A stretch of 53,441 bases of DNA from Vibrio lentus (GTDB taxonomy: Bacteria; Pseudomonadota; Gammaproteobacteria; Enterobacterales; Vibrionaceae), in NCBI RefSeq assembly GCF_002875945.1, contig NZ_MCZK01000010.1, positions 1-53,441 of the forward strand, given 5' to 3'. The position numbers were made by a program, and so were the translations under genes. The notes under the pieces are model-generated. The model did no database searches. It saw only the letters and a program-made list of their open reading frames with translations, and was not told where the DNA came from. Positions 35,486 to 43,985 of this stretch are shown here, one piece after another (positions within the stretch are counted from its first letter, which is position 1; every line of letters starts with the position of its first letter).

Positions 35486-36268
35486 ATGAGCAAGCCTAGC
35501 CCTATCACATTAACCGTTACTCAAACCTCAACCATTACTCCAAACATGCAGCGTATAACGCTTAGCGGTGAGGGATTAAGTAAGTATCCAACAGAATGTG
35601 CTGGCGGCTACATCAAGCTTCTATTCTCGCCACTAGGCACAACCGATTTAAGCCAACTGAGTGAAGGTGAGCGTCCAACCATGCGCACCTACACCATTCG
35701 ACAATACAATCCTGTAGAAAAGTGGATTGAGGTTGATTTCGTTCGTCACATCACCACAGATTTGCAATGTGCCTTTGCCGCACTATGGGCAATGAGCGCA
35801 GAGGTGGGTGACACGATTTCAGTGGCGGGCCCTGGTTTGATTCAAGGGCTAAATCTTGAGTCTGACTGGTTCTTCTTAGTTGCAGACATGACGTCACTGC
35901 CTGCGCTTTCTGCAAAAGTGAAAACACTTCCAGAAACAGCAACGGGCCACGCTGTCATTCAGATCAATTCAGCAGCAGATAAGCAAACACTTGAAGTCCC
36001 TCAAGGAATCAAGGTCACTTGGTTAATTGAAGATGAAACTGAAGAAACACTTTCACAGACAGTTCGCAATTCAGAATGGTTAGACGGTCAGGTTTCGATT
36101 TGGACAGCGTGTGAATTTGAAAGCATGCGTGAACTAAGACAGTACTTCCGAAACGAAAAAGAAGTAACCAAAGAGAACATCTACATCAGCAGTTACTGGA
36201 AACGTGGCGTGACTGAAGATGGTCATAAAGTGTTGAAACAACAGGATGCTCAGGCCTTAGCGAGTTAA
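35486..36268 (+). CDS. Siderophore-interacting protein (ViuB-type FAD ferric-siderophore reductase)
   Basis: The 260-residue protein has the SIP N-terminal FAD-binding barrel (RTYTIRQYN, about residues 70-80), the C-terminal NAD(P)H-binding half (FFLVADMTSLPAL) and the typical end SSYWKRGVTEDGHK. Such proteins reduce ferric siderophores in the cytoplasm to release iron; V. cholerae ViuB is a relative. No transporter or siderophore genes adjoin it, so it may serve uptake systems elsewhere. A Fur-like box lies upstream. Confidence 0.9.
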   Translation: MSKPSPITLTVTQTSTITPNMQRITLSGEGLSKYPTECAGGYIKLLFSPLGTTDLSQLSEGERPTMRTYTIRQYNPVEKWIEVDFVRHITTDLQCAFAALWAMSAEVGDTISVAGPGLIQGLNLESDWFFLVADMTSLPALSAKVKTLPETATGHAVIQINSAADKQTLEVPQGIKVTWLIEDETEETLSQTVRNSEWLDGQVSIWTACEFESMRELRQYFRNEKEVTKENIYISSYWKRGVTEDGHKVLKQQDAQALAS

Positions 36269-36281
36269 AGTTCCTTGCTAC

Positions 36282-36330
36282 ACAAGCCTCGATGCTAATT
36301 GTTAGACAAGCCTTGATGCTAAAAGTATAG
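36282..36330. repeat. 24/25-bp tandem duplication after the SIP gene
   Basis: Units at 36282-36305 and 36306-36330 begin ACAAGCCT and continue GATGCTAA with one mismatch in the first 17 bases, then diverge and both end in TAG. Confidence 0.75.
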
Positions 36331-36342
36331 AAAGACAAATTG

Positions 36343-36383
36343 AAAACGCCCTTAACGAAGCTAATCTCGTTAAGGGCGTTTTT
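36343..36383. terminator. Bidirectional terminator between SIP gene and gntR
   Basis: AAAACGCCCTTAACGAG-type arms (36343-36360 and 36366-36383) form a long stem with a short loop between convergent stops, with T residues following on both strands. Confidence 0.9.
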
Positions 36384-36415
36384 ATTGAATTCAATCAAAG
36401 AAGCGTAATACCGAG

Positions 36416-37417
36416 TTAAATACTCTCACCGACTTCAATCTCATAGCCAAGATCCAACTTCGCAACCCACTCTTTATTGCCTTTTAAACGCGCCACAATT
36501 TGCTCTGCCGCGACTTTACCTATTTGCTCCCTAGGTGTTAGCACAGTCGCTAAACGAGGTGTCATCGCCACTGTAATGTCGTGTCCGTGGAAACCTGCTA
36601 TCGCCATCTGTTCTGGAACCTGAATACCACGACGTATACATTCGTAGAAGGCACCAATCGCCAAGTCATCGTTAGTACAGAAAATGCCATTCACTTGTGG
36701 GTGTTTCTCAAGTAGCTCACCAATCAGTTTAGCACCGAGAGTAAACGAGGAAGCGTCTTCCGTTTGCAGTGTTACTGGCGTTTTGTTGGCTTCTTGCATC
36801 GCATGTTCATAGCCTGCCATTTTCAAACGAGTACGCTCATCCATACGAGCGGCTAAATAAGCAATATCGGTGCGTCCTCTGTCGAGCATGGTTTTGGTCA
36901 TCGCTCTAGCCGCTTCGAAGTTATCAAAGCCGACGGCTTGCTCAATTCTTGGCGATACCGAGTCCATAATCTCAATCACAGGGATTGAAGCGGTCTGCAG
37001 CATTTTTCGAGATCTATCTGTGTGGACATTCTCAGACAGAATAATCGCATCAACATTGTACGAGAGCAGCGAAGCAATGCTTTGTTCTTCCAGTTCAGCG
37101 CTATAGCCATAGTGAGCAATCATGGTTTGATAACCCGCAGGTGCGGTGACTTGCTCGATACCACGGATAACCTCAGCAAAAACTTGGTTGGTTAACGAGG
37201 GAACCAGCACGCCAATGGCATTACTCTTGGCATTGGAAAGGATGTCTGGCGCACGGTTAGGGATATAACCCAGTTCATCGACTGCAGCGTTGATCTTGTC
37301 TCGTAGTGCTTCTGATACTTGAGAAGAATCTCTCAGACAGCGACTGACGGTCATTTTAGTGACACCAACTAGGTTGGCAACATCTTGTAATGTGGGACGT
37401 TTTTTCTTATTCGACAT
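36416..37417 (-). CDS. gntR: LacI-family gluconate repressor GntR
   Basis: The 333-residue protein has a LacI HTH (residues 8-30; LQDVANLVGVTKMTVSRCLR), a hinge helix and a periplasmic-binding-like domain (about 65-330). It matches GntR of gluconate operons over its length. Gluconate, or gluconate 6-phosphate, should relieve repression. It is followed upstream by gnd, gntK and a TRAP system on the same strand. One predicted GntR palindrome lies just before its own start (autoregulation). Confidence 0.9.
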   Translation of the reverse strand: MSNKKKRPTLQDVANLVGVTKMTVSRCLRDSSQVSEALRDKINAAVDELGYIPNRAPDILSNAKSNAIGVLVPSLTNQVFAEVIRGIEQVTAPAGYQTMIAHYGYSAELEEQSIASLLSYNVDAIILSENVHTDRSRKMLQTASIPVIEIMDSVSPRIEQAVGFDNFEAARAMTKTMLDRGRTDIAYLAARMDERTRLKMAGYEHAMQEANKTPVTLQTEDASSFTLGAKLIGELLEKHPQVNGIFCTNDDLAIGAFYECIRRGIQVPEQMAIAGFHGHDITVAMTPRLATVLTPREQIGKVAAEQIVARLKGNKEWVAKLDLGYEIEVGESI

Positions 37418-37442
37418 AATTAATAGTTATTATTTTTGGTTA

Positions 37443-37456
37443 TGTTACTGGTAACA
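37443..37456. promoter_or_regulatory. Predicted GntR operator before gntR
   Basis: TGTTACTGGTAACA has perfect six-base arms and lies 26 bp before the gntR start. It matches the GntR-type core found twice upstream of the TRAP operon. Confidence 0.8.
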
Positions 37457-37560
37457 GTGTATCCAACTGACTTGGAATTTGAAGCCTTATCTAACAAAAG
37501 GTTGATACCGCGACAAGAACATAAAAACAGATATATTTAATGCTGCTTACTGTTCAAACA

Positions 37561-37587
37561 ATAACGCCCTCATTGCGAGGGCGTTAT
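37561..37587 (-). terminator. Terminator of the gluconate operon
   Basis: ATAACGCCCTC pairs with GAGGGCGTTAT around five bases directly after the gnd stop. The T tract on the minus strand is short. Confidence 0.8.
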
Positions 37588-37594
37588 ACATCAT

Positions 37595-39103
37595 TTAAGC
37601 GTTAACTTTTACTTCAGTTCTTGGAGACTGACTCCAAGTTACATGGAATTTTTCAGCCTCATCTCTATCGACTCGCGAATAAGTATGAGAGCCAAAAAAG
37701 TCACGTTGCGCTTGCAATAGATTCGCTGGTAGCACTACACAGCGAAGAGAATCAAAGTAGCTTAATGCTGAACTAATTCCCGGCATCGGCACACCATACA
37801 AAGCGGAATTAGCAACGGCGATACGCCAAGCAAGCTCACGCTCCTCCACCTGTTTGATGAAAGCCTCATCAAACAACAGATTCGCTAGCTCACTATTTTG
37901 TTGGTAAGCCGACGTGATACTTTGCAAGAAAGCAGCACGGATAATACAACCCGCTCGCCAAATCTTAGCTATTTGGATGAAATCGAGATTCCAGCCTTCT
38001 TTGTCGGACGCTGTTTTTAGTAAATCAAAACCTTGCGCGTAAACAGACAACTTGGCGCAATATAGAGCATCGTGAAGCTCAGAAATAACCTCTGTTTTAT
38101 CCAACTGGCTGGCATCAGCAACATTACCTTTAAGGAGCTTGCTGCCTTGAACGCGTTGAGATTTTTGACCGCTCATCGCACGAGCATAAACCGCCTGAGC
38201 AATTGTTGGGGTTGGACACCCTTCTTGCAGGCTGTTAACTGCTGTCCACAATCCCGTGCCTTTTTGTCCCGCTTTATCAAGCACAACATCAACAAATGGC
38301 TTACCCGTCATCACATCTTCTTGCTGAAGAATGTCGGCACTGATTTCCATCAGGTAACTATTAAGTACACCATTATTCCATTGCTCAAAGACTTGCCCAA
38401 TCTCTTGAGCTGGCATTTCAAGCACATCACGCATGAAATGGTACACTTCGCAGATAAGCTGCATGTCGGCATACTCAATACCATTGTGAACCATCTTAAC
38501 GTAATGCCCAGTACCCGAAGGTCCAACATAAGCAGCGCATGCTTCACCCGCTTCAAACTGGGCGACAGGTAAACCGTTCGCATCGACTTTCGCAGCAATC
38601 GCTTCCCACATCGGCTTCACATACTGCCAAGCTGATTGGTCGCCACTCGCCATGAGCGCTGGGCCAACGCGGGCACCCTCTTCACCTCCAGAAACGGCGG
38701 TACTGAAGAAGCGAAGCTTGCCTTGGTAGCTCACTTCACGCGCCTCGGTATCTGTCCATAAGCTGTTGCCTGTATCGATAACAATATCGTCGCTTTCTAA
38801 ACCTGCATCTAGCAAGCTATTCACGACGATATCAACGGGCTTCCCTGCAGGAACCGACAACGCAATGACACGCGGTTTCGCTAATCCTTGCAACATATGT
38901 TCAAGGCTAGTGCCTTTAGTGAGCTGACCTTTACCAGTAAACGATTCATTAAGCTCCTTCGCTTCTGAACTGGCGCGATCAATGTTTTCTATATTCAAAT
39001 CAAAGCCAGCAACGTTAAAGCCGTTATCAAGTAGGTTGAGCGCTAAGCTTTTGCCCATCACTCCTAAACCAATCATCGCGATGTCATTTTTTATCTGAGT
39101 CAT
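37595..39103 (-). CDS. gnd: 6-phosphogluconate dehydrogenase (decarboxylating)
   Basis: The 502-residue protein has the NADP fold (MIGLGVMGKSLALNLLDNG, residues 10-28), and the catalytic segment SGTGHYVKMVHNGIEYADMQ with the active-site Lys. It oxidises 6-phosphogluconate to ribulose 5-phosphate and CO2. It is about 20-30 residues longer than typical Gnd. It follows gntK by three bases in an operon with the TRAP genes, so gluconate enters the pentose phosphate pathway here; no edd or eda is in the window. Confidence 0.93.
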   Translation of the reverse strand: MTQIKNDIAMIGLGVMGKSLALNLLDNGFNVAGFDLNIENIDRASSEAKELNESFTGKGQLTKGTSLEHMLQGLAKPRVIALSVPAGKPVDIVVNSLLDAGLESDDIVIDTGNSLWTDTEAREVSYQGKLRFFSTAVSGGEEGARVGPALMASGDQSAWQYVKPMWEAIAAKVDANGLPVAQFEAGEACAAYVGPSGTGHYVKMVHNGIEYADMQLICEVYHFMRDVLEMPAQEIGQVFEQWNNGVLNSYLMEISADILQQEDVMTGKPFVDVVLDKAGQKGTGLWTAVNSLQEGCPTPTIAQAVYARAMSGQKSQRVQGSKLLKGNVADASQLDKTEVISELHDALYCAKLSVYAQGFDLLKTASDKEGWNLDFIQIAKIWRAGCIIRAAFLQSITSAYQQNSELANLLFDEAFIKQVEERELAWRIAVANSALYGVPMPGISSALSYFDSLRCVVLPANLLQAQRDFFGSHTYSRVDRDEAEKFHVTWSQSPRTEVKVNA

Positions 39104-39106
39104 GGT

Positions 39107-39604
39107 TTAGCCTATCTGCTTAATTTGTTTAAGTGCGCTTGCAACCACGTGCTCAACATCTTGCGAGATATCGACAAATAACGCCTCATCTAGCTCAGGT
39201 TCAACCAAGGTTTCAAACTGGCTTTTCAACATCTCTTGACCATTAAAATAATGATTTTCACGAGCTTTATGACGATTCCAAATCGTATCGAAACTGCCCT
39301 GTAGGTACACAATCACCAAGTCTTCGTTATTCTCACGTAGAATGTCGCGATATTGAGGTTTCAATGCAGAGCAGGCGATCACCGCACTTGGTTGCTCAAT
39401 ATATAGCTTATTCAGTGTTTCCAGCCATCCTTGACGATCATCGTCTGTCAGAGGAATACCTTGACGCATCTTTTCTACATTGCTTTGGGGATGGAAGTCA
39501 TCCCCATCAAAAAACTGAAGCGTTAATGCTTCTGCGATACGGCTACCAATAAGGCTTTTTCCGCATCCAGATACGCCCATCACGAGTATTTTTTTGCTTT
39601 TCAT
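39107..39604 (-). CDS. gntK: Gluconokinase
   Basis: The 165-residue protein has a P-loop (GVSGCGKS, about residues 10-17) and the family motifs DGDDFHP and LTDDDRQGWL, ACSALKPQYRD. It phosphorylates D-gluconate to 6-phosphogluconate, the substrate of the next gene, gnd. Length matches GntK. It lies 118 bp after the TRAP permease; a hairpin in that gap may set relative expression. Confidence 0.93.
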   Translation of the reverse strand: MKSKKILVMGVSGCGKSLIGSRIAEALTLQFFDGDDFHPQSNVEKMRQGIPLTDDDRQGWLETLNKLYIEQPSAVIACSALKPQYRDILRENNEDLVIVYLQGSFDTIWNRHKARENHYFNGQEMLKSQFETLVEPELDEALFVDISQDVEHVVASALKQIKQIG

Positions 39605-39621
39605 AAGGCAAGCCTTCCCTA

Positions 39622-39643
39622 AGCCCCAACCAAAACTGGGGCT
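39622..39643 (-). other. Intra-operon hairpin between TRAP permease gene and gntK
   Basis: AGCCCCA and TGGGGCT pair around eight bases in the 118-bp gap. No T tract follows, so it is more likely an mRNA-stability or processing hairpin than a terminator. Confidence 0.5.
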
Positions 39644-39722
39644 GACAATCGAATCTAATAGTTAAACTTGTGTTGCTGATGATCGGTCCCTGAACGCTAA
39701 ATTTGCTCAGGAACCTTCGCCG

Positions 39723-41045
39723 TTATTGCCACCAAAGTGCTAGCTGAGGGAAGATAATAACCAGTGCCAGAACCAGAACTTGAAGTGCAATGAACGGCAG
39801 TAGTGAAGAGAAAATCTCACCCAAACTGATGTCTTTTGGTGCTACCGATTTTAGGTAGAAAGCCGCAGGACCAAACGGTGGTGACAAGAACGACACCTGC
39901 ATGTTTAGGCAGAACACCACACCAAACCATACTGGGTCAAAACCAAGGCCAGTGATGATTGGTACGAAGATTGGCATTGTTAGAAGTGCTACACCGACCC
40001 AGTCAAGGAACATGCCTAGAACCAGTAAGATAGCCATCATGATTAATAGCGTTACTGTCGCGTTACCGCCACTGAGCGCAAGGATGGTTTCTTCAACAAA
40101 GTCAATACCGCCCATCAGGTTGTAGATTCCAACCAATGCACTTGCACCGATACCAATCCACATGATCATGCCGCAGGTACGCATGGTTGCGATGGCACTC
40201 TCTTTCAACATGCTGAAGTTCAGCTCACCACGGATCAGCGCACTGATCATGATGCCGACCACACCCAAAGCAGAAGCTTCTGTTACTGAAGCGATACCGG
40301 TGTAGATACTGCCCAACACCGTTGCTACAGAGAGCAGTGGGAAGAACAGAGCCTTGAAGTAACTAGGCTGATTTGCAATGTCTTCTTCTGTCTCATCATC
40401 ACTTGGAATTGGCGCAAGAGAAGGATTCAACTTACAGCGAATCAATACGTAACCGATGTAACAACCCGCAAGGATAAACGCAGGCAAGAAAGACGCTTTG
40501 AACAGGTCGCCAATCGATACGCTGGCTGTCATGCCGTAAATGATAAGTACGATACTTGGTGGAAGCATGGTTCCAAGTGCGCCGCCCGCACAAGTTGTAC
40601 CGATAGCAAGCTTACGGTCATAACCCAAACGAAGCATTTGAGGCAGTGCAAGAATACCTAGTAGTACAGTTTCACCACCGATAACGCCCGACATGGAAGC
40701 CAATAACACGGCTACCAATAACGTCTGTACTGCAACGCCACCACGAACCTTGCGGCCAACGGATTTCATTGCATCAAACAGGTCACGTGCGATACCCGAA
40801 CGGTCTAATAAAGCCGCCATCAATACGAACATGGGAACCGCGAGGAATACATAACCAGAAGCAAAGCTGTAAGTTCGGCTTGCAATCAAAGGCAATGCAT
40901 CAGGACCAAACCAACATAGGGTGAAGAAAATCGCCACGAAGCCTGTTACGAAGGCCAGCTGCATACCAGTGAGTAGCAAGCCAATCATCATAACCAGCAT
41001 GAGCAAACTGCCCCACGCGATACCAATAGAAGATAAATCAAACAT
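39723..41045 (-). CDS. TRAP transporter large permease (DctM family), probable gluconate uptake
   Basis: About 440 residues with roughly 12 TM helices, matching DctM across its length (RSGIARDLFDAMKSVGRKVRGG; GGALGTMLPPSIVLIIYG; FLDWVGVALLTMPIF). It drives Na- or proton-coupled import with the small permease and binding protein. I chose ATG at 41045 because GGAAG lies seven bases upstream; ATG at 41051 is too close to it. It overlaps the small-permease gene. Gluconate as substrate is inferred from gntK, gnd and GntR sites. Confidence 0.92.
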   Translation of the reverse strand: MFDLSSIGIAWGSLLMLVMMIGLLLTGMQLAFVTGFVAIFFTLCWFGPDALPLIASRTYSFASGYVFLAVPMFVLMAALLDRSGIARDLFDAMKSVGRKVRGGVAVQTLLVAVLLASMSGVIGGETVLLGILALPQMLRLGYDRKLAIGTTCAGGALGTMLPPSIVLIIYGMTASVSIGDLFKASFLPAFILAGCYIGYVLIRCKLNPSLAPIPSDDETEEDIANQPSYFKALFFPLLSVATVLGSIYTGIASVTEASALGVVGIMISALIRGELNFSMLKESAIATMRTCGMIMWIGIGASALVGIYNLMGGIDFVEETILALSGGNATVTLLIMMAILLVLGMFLDWVGVALLTMPIFVPIITGLGFDPVWFGVVFCLNMQVSFLSPPFGPAAFYLKSVAPKDISLGEIFSSLLPFIALQVLVLALVIIFPQLALWWQ

Positions 41046-41595
41046 CGTCATTCTTCCTTAGACCCATCAACTCTTGGATTAGGTGCAATACAAACTGGAC
41101 AACAAGAACACACAAAACGACAAAGATCAGGCCTTTCAACAACGCAGGATAAGGCGCGTTTAACACTGAACCTGATGTTTCAAGGCGGAATTCACCCCAA
41201 GGTGCAAACCACGCTTCTTCCGCAGTGAAGTAAGCCGCATAAGCGAGCATGCCAGCAAAGGCCAAACCAACAATGTGGTGAACAAGATTAAGATATTTGC
41301 GTGCTTGGTTAGACACCGAATCGTAGATAAGAACCACACGTACATGCTTATTCGCAGCAAACGCGTAGATACCACCAATAATGAATAATGAACCACCGAT
41401 GAAAGAAGCTGTTTCATGTACCCATGTGGTCGGGGCATCAAATGCGTAACGCATCACAACTTCATAAAATGAAATCAATACAGTAAAAATAAACAACCAG
41501 CTAACGAGATTACTGAACTTTATAACAAAACGATCAAGCGCATTTCTTGGTTGCTCGTCGTTTTCAGCTGGGGCGTGGGGGATTTTATCGGTCAT
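41038..41595 (-). CDS. TRAP transporter small permease (DctQ family)
   Basis: The 185-residue protein has four TM helices (NLVSWLFIFTVLISFYEVVMRY; FIGGSLFIIGGIYAFAA; IVGLAFAGMLAYAAYF; GLIFVVLCVLVVQFVLHLI), the DctQ pattern with the WVHETASF segment. It partners the large permease, whose start overlaps its end, and the binding protein encoded 65 bp upstream. Confidence 0.92.
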   Translation of the reverse strand: MTDKIPHAPAENDEQPRNALDRFVIKFSNLVSWLFIFTVLISFYEVVMRYAFDAPTTWVHETASFIGGSLFIIGGIYAFAANKHVRVVLIYDSVSNQARKYLNLVHHIVGLAFAGMLAYAAYFTAEEAWFAPWGEFRLETSGSVLNAPYPALLKGLIFVVLCVLVVQFVLHLIQELMGLRKNDDV

Positions 41596-41617
41596 GAGCC
41601 AAATTTCCTGGGAGAAT

Positions 41618-41642
41618 ACGGGAGAGCAGTGCCCTCCCCCGT
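41618..41642 (-). other. Hairpin between TRAP binding-protein and small-permease genes
   Basis: ACGGG-A-GAG pairs with CTC-C-CCCGT. Hairpins after the first gene of transporter operons often raise the level of binding protein over permease by partial termination or 3' protection; that role is inferred. Confidence 0.5.
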
Positions 41643-41660
41643 CAGTAAACTAAATTTGAA

Positions 41661-42677
41661 TTACAGTAAGCCGTTTTCTTCTAGGAACACAGTCACTGAG
41701 GTGTAAACTTTCCCTGCGTTGTCAGAGCGCTCTGCAAATACTTTCCATTGGCCTTTCGCGATTTCACGGAACTTCTTACGTTCTTCTTGAGACCAGTCAT
41801 GGATAGTGATTTCTGGGTTCGCTTGAGCTTCTTTAAGTGCAGCTTGGTCAGCCATTTTCAGCTGAGTCGTCATGTCGTAAGAGAAGTCGCGCACTGATGT
41901 TTGTAGAATGGTTTGTAGATCAGCTGGCATCTTGTCCCATTTTTTCTGAGATACAGAGATATCGATAAGAGGCAGTGAGTGGAAACCCGGTTGAACTGGG
42001 TGGGTAGCGATATCGTTCATGCCGGCTTTTTGGTTTGTAGAAAATACTGTGTAGTCCGCAGCATCGATTACGCCTTTGCTTAGGCCAGTAAAGACTTCAG
42101 AACCCGGCAGGTTTACTGGAGTCGCGCCTGCGGCTGCAAATACTTGTTGTACTAGGCCTTCAGGCGCACGCAGTTTAAGACCTTTAAGATCCGCAACACC
42201 GTCGATTGGCTTTTTAGAAATGAAAGACTCAACGCCGGTTGTTGAAGCACCAACGAACTGAACACCGTAAGGCTTGTACAGTTCAGTCATTAGCTCATTA
42301 CCACCGCCGTAGTTCATGTACTGAAGCAGTTGTGTTGTGTCTGACCATGCACCAACCATGTTACCGATAAGGCCGAATGCTGGATCTTTACCAGAGAAGT
42401 AACCTGTTGCTGTGATGTGACCATCTAGGATACCCATTTTGATCGCGCCTAACGTTTCTGTGTGCTTTACCACAGCGCCAACAGGAAGAAGATCGATATC
42501 GATACGTCCGTTAGACATCGTCTCTACGCGCTCAGCCCACTTCTGCTGAACTTTGAAGTTCAAATCACCAGATGGGTCTGAAGATTGAATCTTAAGTTTA
42601 AAGTCTGCAGCCATTGCTGAAGTAGCAAATAGGCCAGTGAGGGAAGCAGCAATCAGCGTTTTAGTCAGAGCTTTCAT
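41661..42677 (-). CDS. TRAP transporter periplasmic binding protein (DctP family)
   Basis: The 338-residue precursor has a signal peptide (cleaved after AMA, about residue 23). The mature protein matches DctP-type solute receptors: KGLKLRAPEGLVQQVFAAAG holds the conserved Arg that binds the substrate carboxylate, and TGLSKGVIDAADY follows. A carboxylate ligand fits gluconate. It is the first gene of TRAP-gntK-gnd, and two GntR palindromes lie 40-80 bp upstream. Confidence 0.92.
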   Translation of the reverse strand: MKALTKTLIAASLTGLFATSAMAADFKLKIQSSDPSGDLNFKVQQKWAERVETMSNGRIDIDLLPVGAVVKHTETLGAIKMGILDGHITATGYFSGKDPAFGLIGNMVGAWSDTTQLLQYMNYGGGNELMTELYKPYGVQFVGASTTGVESFISKKPIDGVADLKGLKLRAPEGLVQQVFAAAGATPVNLPGSEVFTGLSKGVIDAADYTVFSTNQKAGMNDIATHPVQPGFHSLPLIDISVSQKKWDKMPADLQTILQTSVRDFSYDMTTQLKMADQAALKEAQANPEITIHDWSQEERKKFREIAKGQWKVFAERSDNAGKVYTSVTVFLEENGLL

Positions 42678-42720
42678 TTGGGTATCCTTATGAGTTTCAC
42701 AGAGTCCGGTTTGTTGTTAT

Positions 42721-42734
42721 ATGTTACCGGTAAC
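42721..42734. promoter_or_regulatory. Predicted GntR operator 1 before the TRAP-gntK-gnd operon
   Basis: ATGTTACCGGTAAC contains a perfect 12-bp palindrome GTTACCGGTAAC, 44 bp upstream of the binding-protein start. Confidence 0.85.
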
Positions 42735-42744
42735 GTTGGAGTGG

Positions 42745-42758
42745 ATGTTACCGGTAAC
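42745..42758. promoter_or_regulatory. Predicted GntR operator 2 before the TRAP-gntK-gnd operon
   Basis: A second identical ATGTTACCGGTAAC, 24 bp from the first (start to start). Spacing near two helical turns places both on one face and allows cooperative binding. Confidence 0.85.
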
Positions 42759-42877
42759 TTTACAGCCTTGTCTATGAGAAGGATCACATCTTTAACATTA
42801 GTAAAACGTTTGCTATCAATAAGAAAAATGTGGCTGAAAAGTCACATTATAGGTTGGAGGTGTGTTTAAATTTCCTT

Positions 42878-43780
42878 TTACGTCAGTGAGATAACTAAAC
42901 CAGCTATGATAAAAATGACGCCTACACCGCGAGTCATGTGCCACTTTTCCTTTAAAAAGTAGATCCCCATCACTACGCCGAAGATGATGCTTACTTGCCT
43001 AAGTGCCACAACCAAGCTGACGTTCTCTGTCATAGTCATCGCAAATAACACCAAGCCATAAGTCGATGCCATCATAATGCCTGCAACTGTGGCTTTCTTA
43101 CGTAGTATCCATGCGTTGGTAAACTCGACTCTTTGATTGGTCACCAGCAACCAAATACTCAGCGGAATCACGATCGCCCAAAACTGAATGCCTAAATAGA
43201 AAACCGCGGTGTGCTTATTGGTAATGATGGGTGTGCTTAACGGCTCCAATAACAGAAGCGCTTCTTTATCAATAATGGAGTAACCCGTGGTACCAATGGC
43301 GGCGATTAATGCCCACAACACGCCAAGGTTCAGGTAAGCCTTGAGCCTCAGTTCAGAGAATTGTTTAAGCGGCACAAACAAACAACCCAATGTGATCAGT
43401 GCAAAACCCATCCACTGATTCGGCGACAGTTCATAGCCAATCAATACGGTACCCAAACCAACCATTAACACCGGAAGTGCTCGTGCCATTGGGTAAATCA
43501 CACCAATATCATCTTGTTTATAGGCAGCACCCAACCCAATCAAATAGACGATTTGGCAAATCCCGCTCAAGAAAACCAATTGCCAAAATGGAAGTGAGAT
43601 ATTTGATAGCCCAACACTGTGAACATACCAAATCAAATATGGCGTCAATATCGCTGCGGCAGCAACCCCAGATGCTAAGAAAAAAGACGAGCCCGATCCT
43701 TGATTAGATTTACCTAAAACATTCCAACCCGCATGAAGCAAAGCCGAAATGATCACGATGATGATGGCAGAGAATTCCAT
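42878..43780 (-). CDS. DMT-superfamily (EamA-like) transporter next to the phosphonate genes
   Basis: About 300 residues, ten TM helices in two repeats (AIIIVIISALLHAGWNVLGK at the start; ALRQVSIIFGVVMGIYFLKEKW and GVIFIIAGLVISL at the end). The substrate is unknown. ATG at 43780 is preceded by TAGGA at good spacing; a longer frame to 43903 would run back into the phnR terminator. It follows phnR on the same strand but a terminator separates them, so a role in phosphonate use is only suggested by position. Confidence 0.85.
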   Translation of the reverse strand: MEFSAIIIVIISALLHAGWNVLGKSNQGSGSSFFLASGVAAAAILTPYLIWYVHSVGLSNISLPFWQLVFLSGICQIVYLIGLGAAYKQDDIGVIYPMARALPVLMVGLGTVLIGYELSPNQWMGFALITLGCLFVPLKQFSELRLKAYLNLGVLWALIAAIGTTGYSIIDKEALLLLEPLSTPIITNKHTAVFYLGIQFWAIVIPLSIWLLVTNQRVEFTNAWILRKKATVAGIMMASTYGLVLFAMTMTENVSLVVALRQVSIIFGVVMGIYFLKEKWHMTRGVGVIFIIAGLVISLT

Positions 43781-43830
43781 TTCATTCCTAAATTGATAAC
43801 TGATAAGAACAGTCGCTGAAAATAGCTGAT

Positions 43831-43858
43831 AAAAAAGGCCTCCGAATAAGAGACCTTT
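43831..43858 (-). terminator. Terminator of the phnT-phnU-phnR operon
   Basis: AAAGGCCTC pairs with GAGACCTTT (one mismatch) around seven bases; on the minus strand it ends in TTTTTT. It lies 115 bp after the phnR stop. Confidence 0.85.
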
Positions 43859-43910
43859 GATCGTTTCACTTAAGCACGCTACAAAATTGCAGGTGCCAAC
43901 CAATACGATG

Positions 43911-43985
43911 CGCGTTCTAGCTTTATGACTAGCGTTCTAATTGGCAGGTTAGCTTTCTAACTAACTGAGAGACTAACGCTCTAAC
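43911..43985. repeat. Degenerate 20-bp repeat, about 4 units, across the phnR stop
   Basis: The core TTCTAA (or TCTAG/CTCTAA) recurs at 43914, 43934, 43954 and 43978, spaced 20, 20 and 24 bp, with flanking similarity AGC or AAC before it. The phnR stop (43973-43975) lies within. Confidence 0.6.

Noticed and set aside
38072..38572. A 166-residue open frame on the plus strand
   Set aside because: It lies antisense to gnd, whose protein is strongly conserved; no motif or ribosome site supports it.
42678..42869. A 63-residue open frame upstream of the TRAP binding-protein gene
   Set aside because: It runs through the two GntR palindromes in the promoter region and has no recognisable content.
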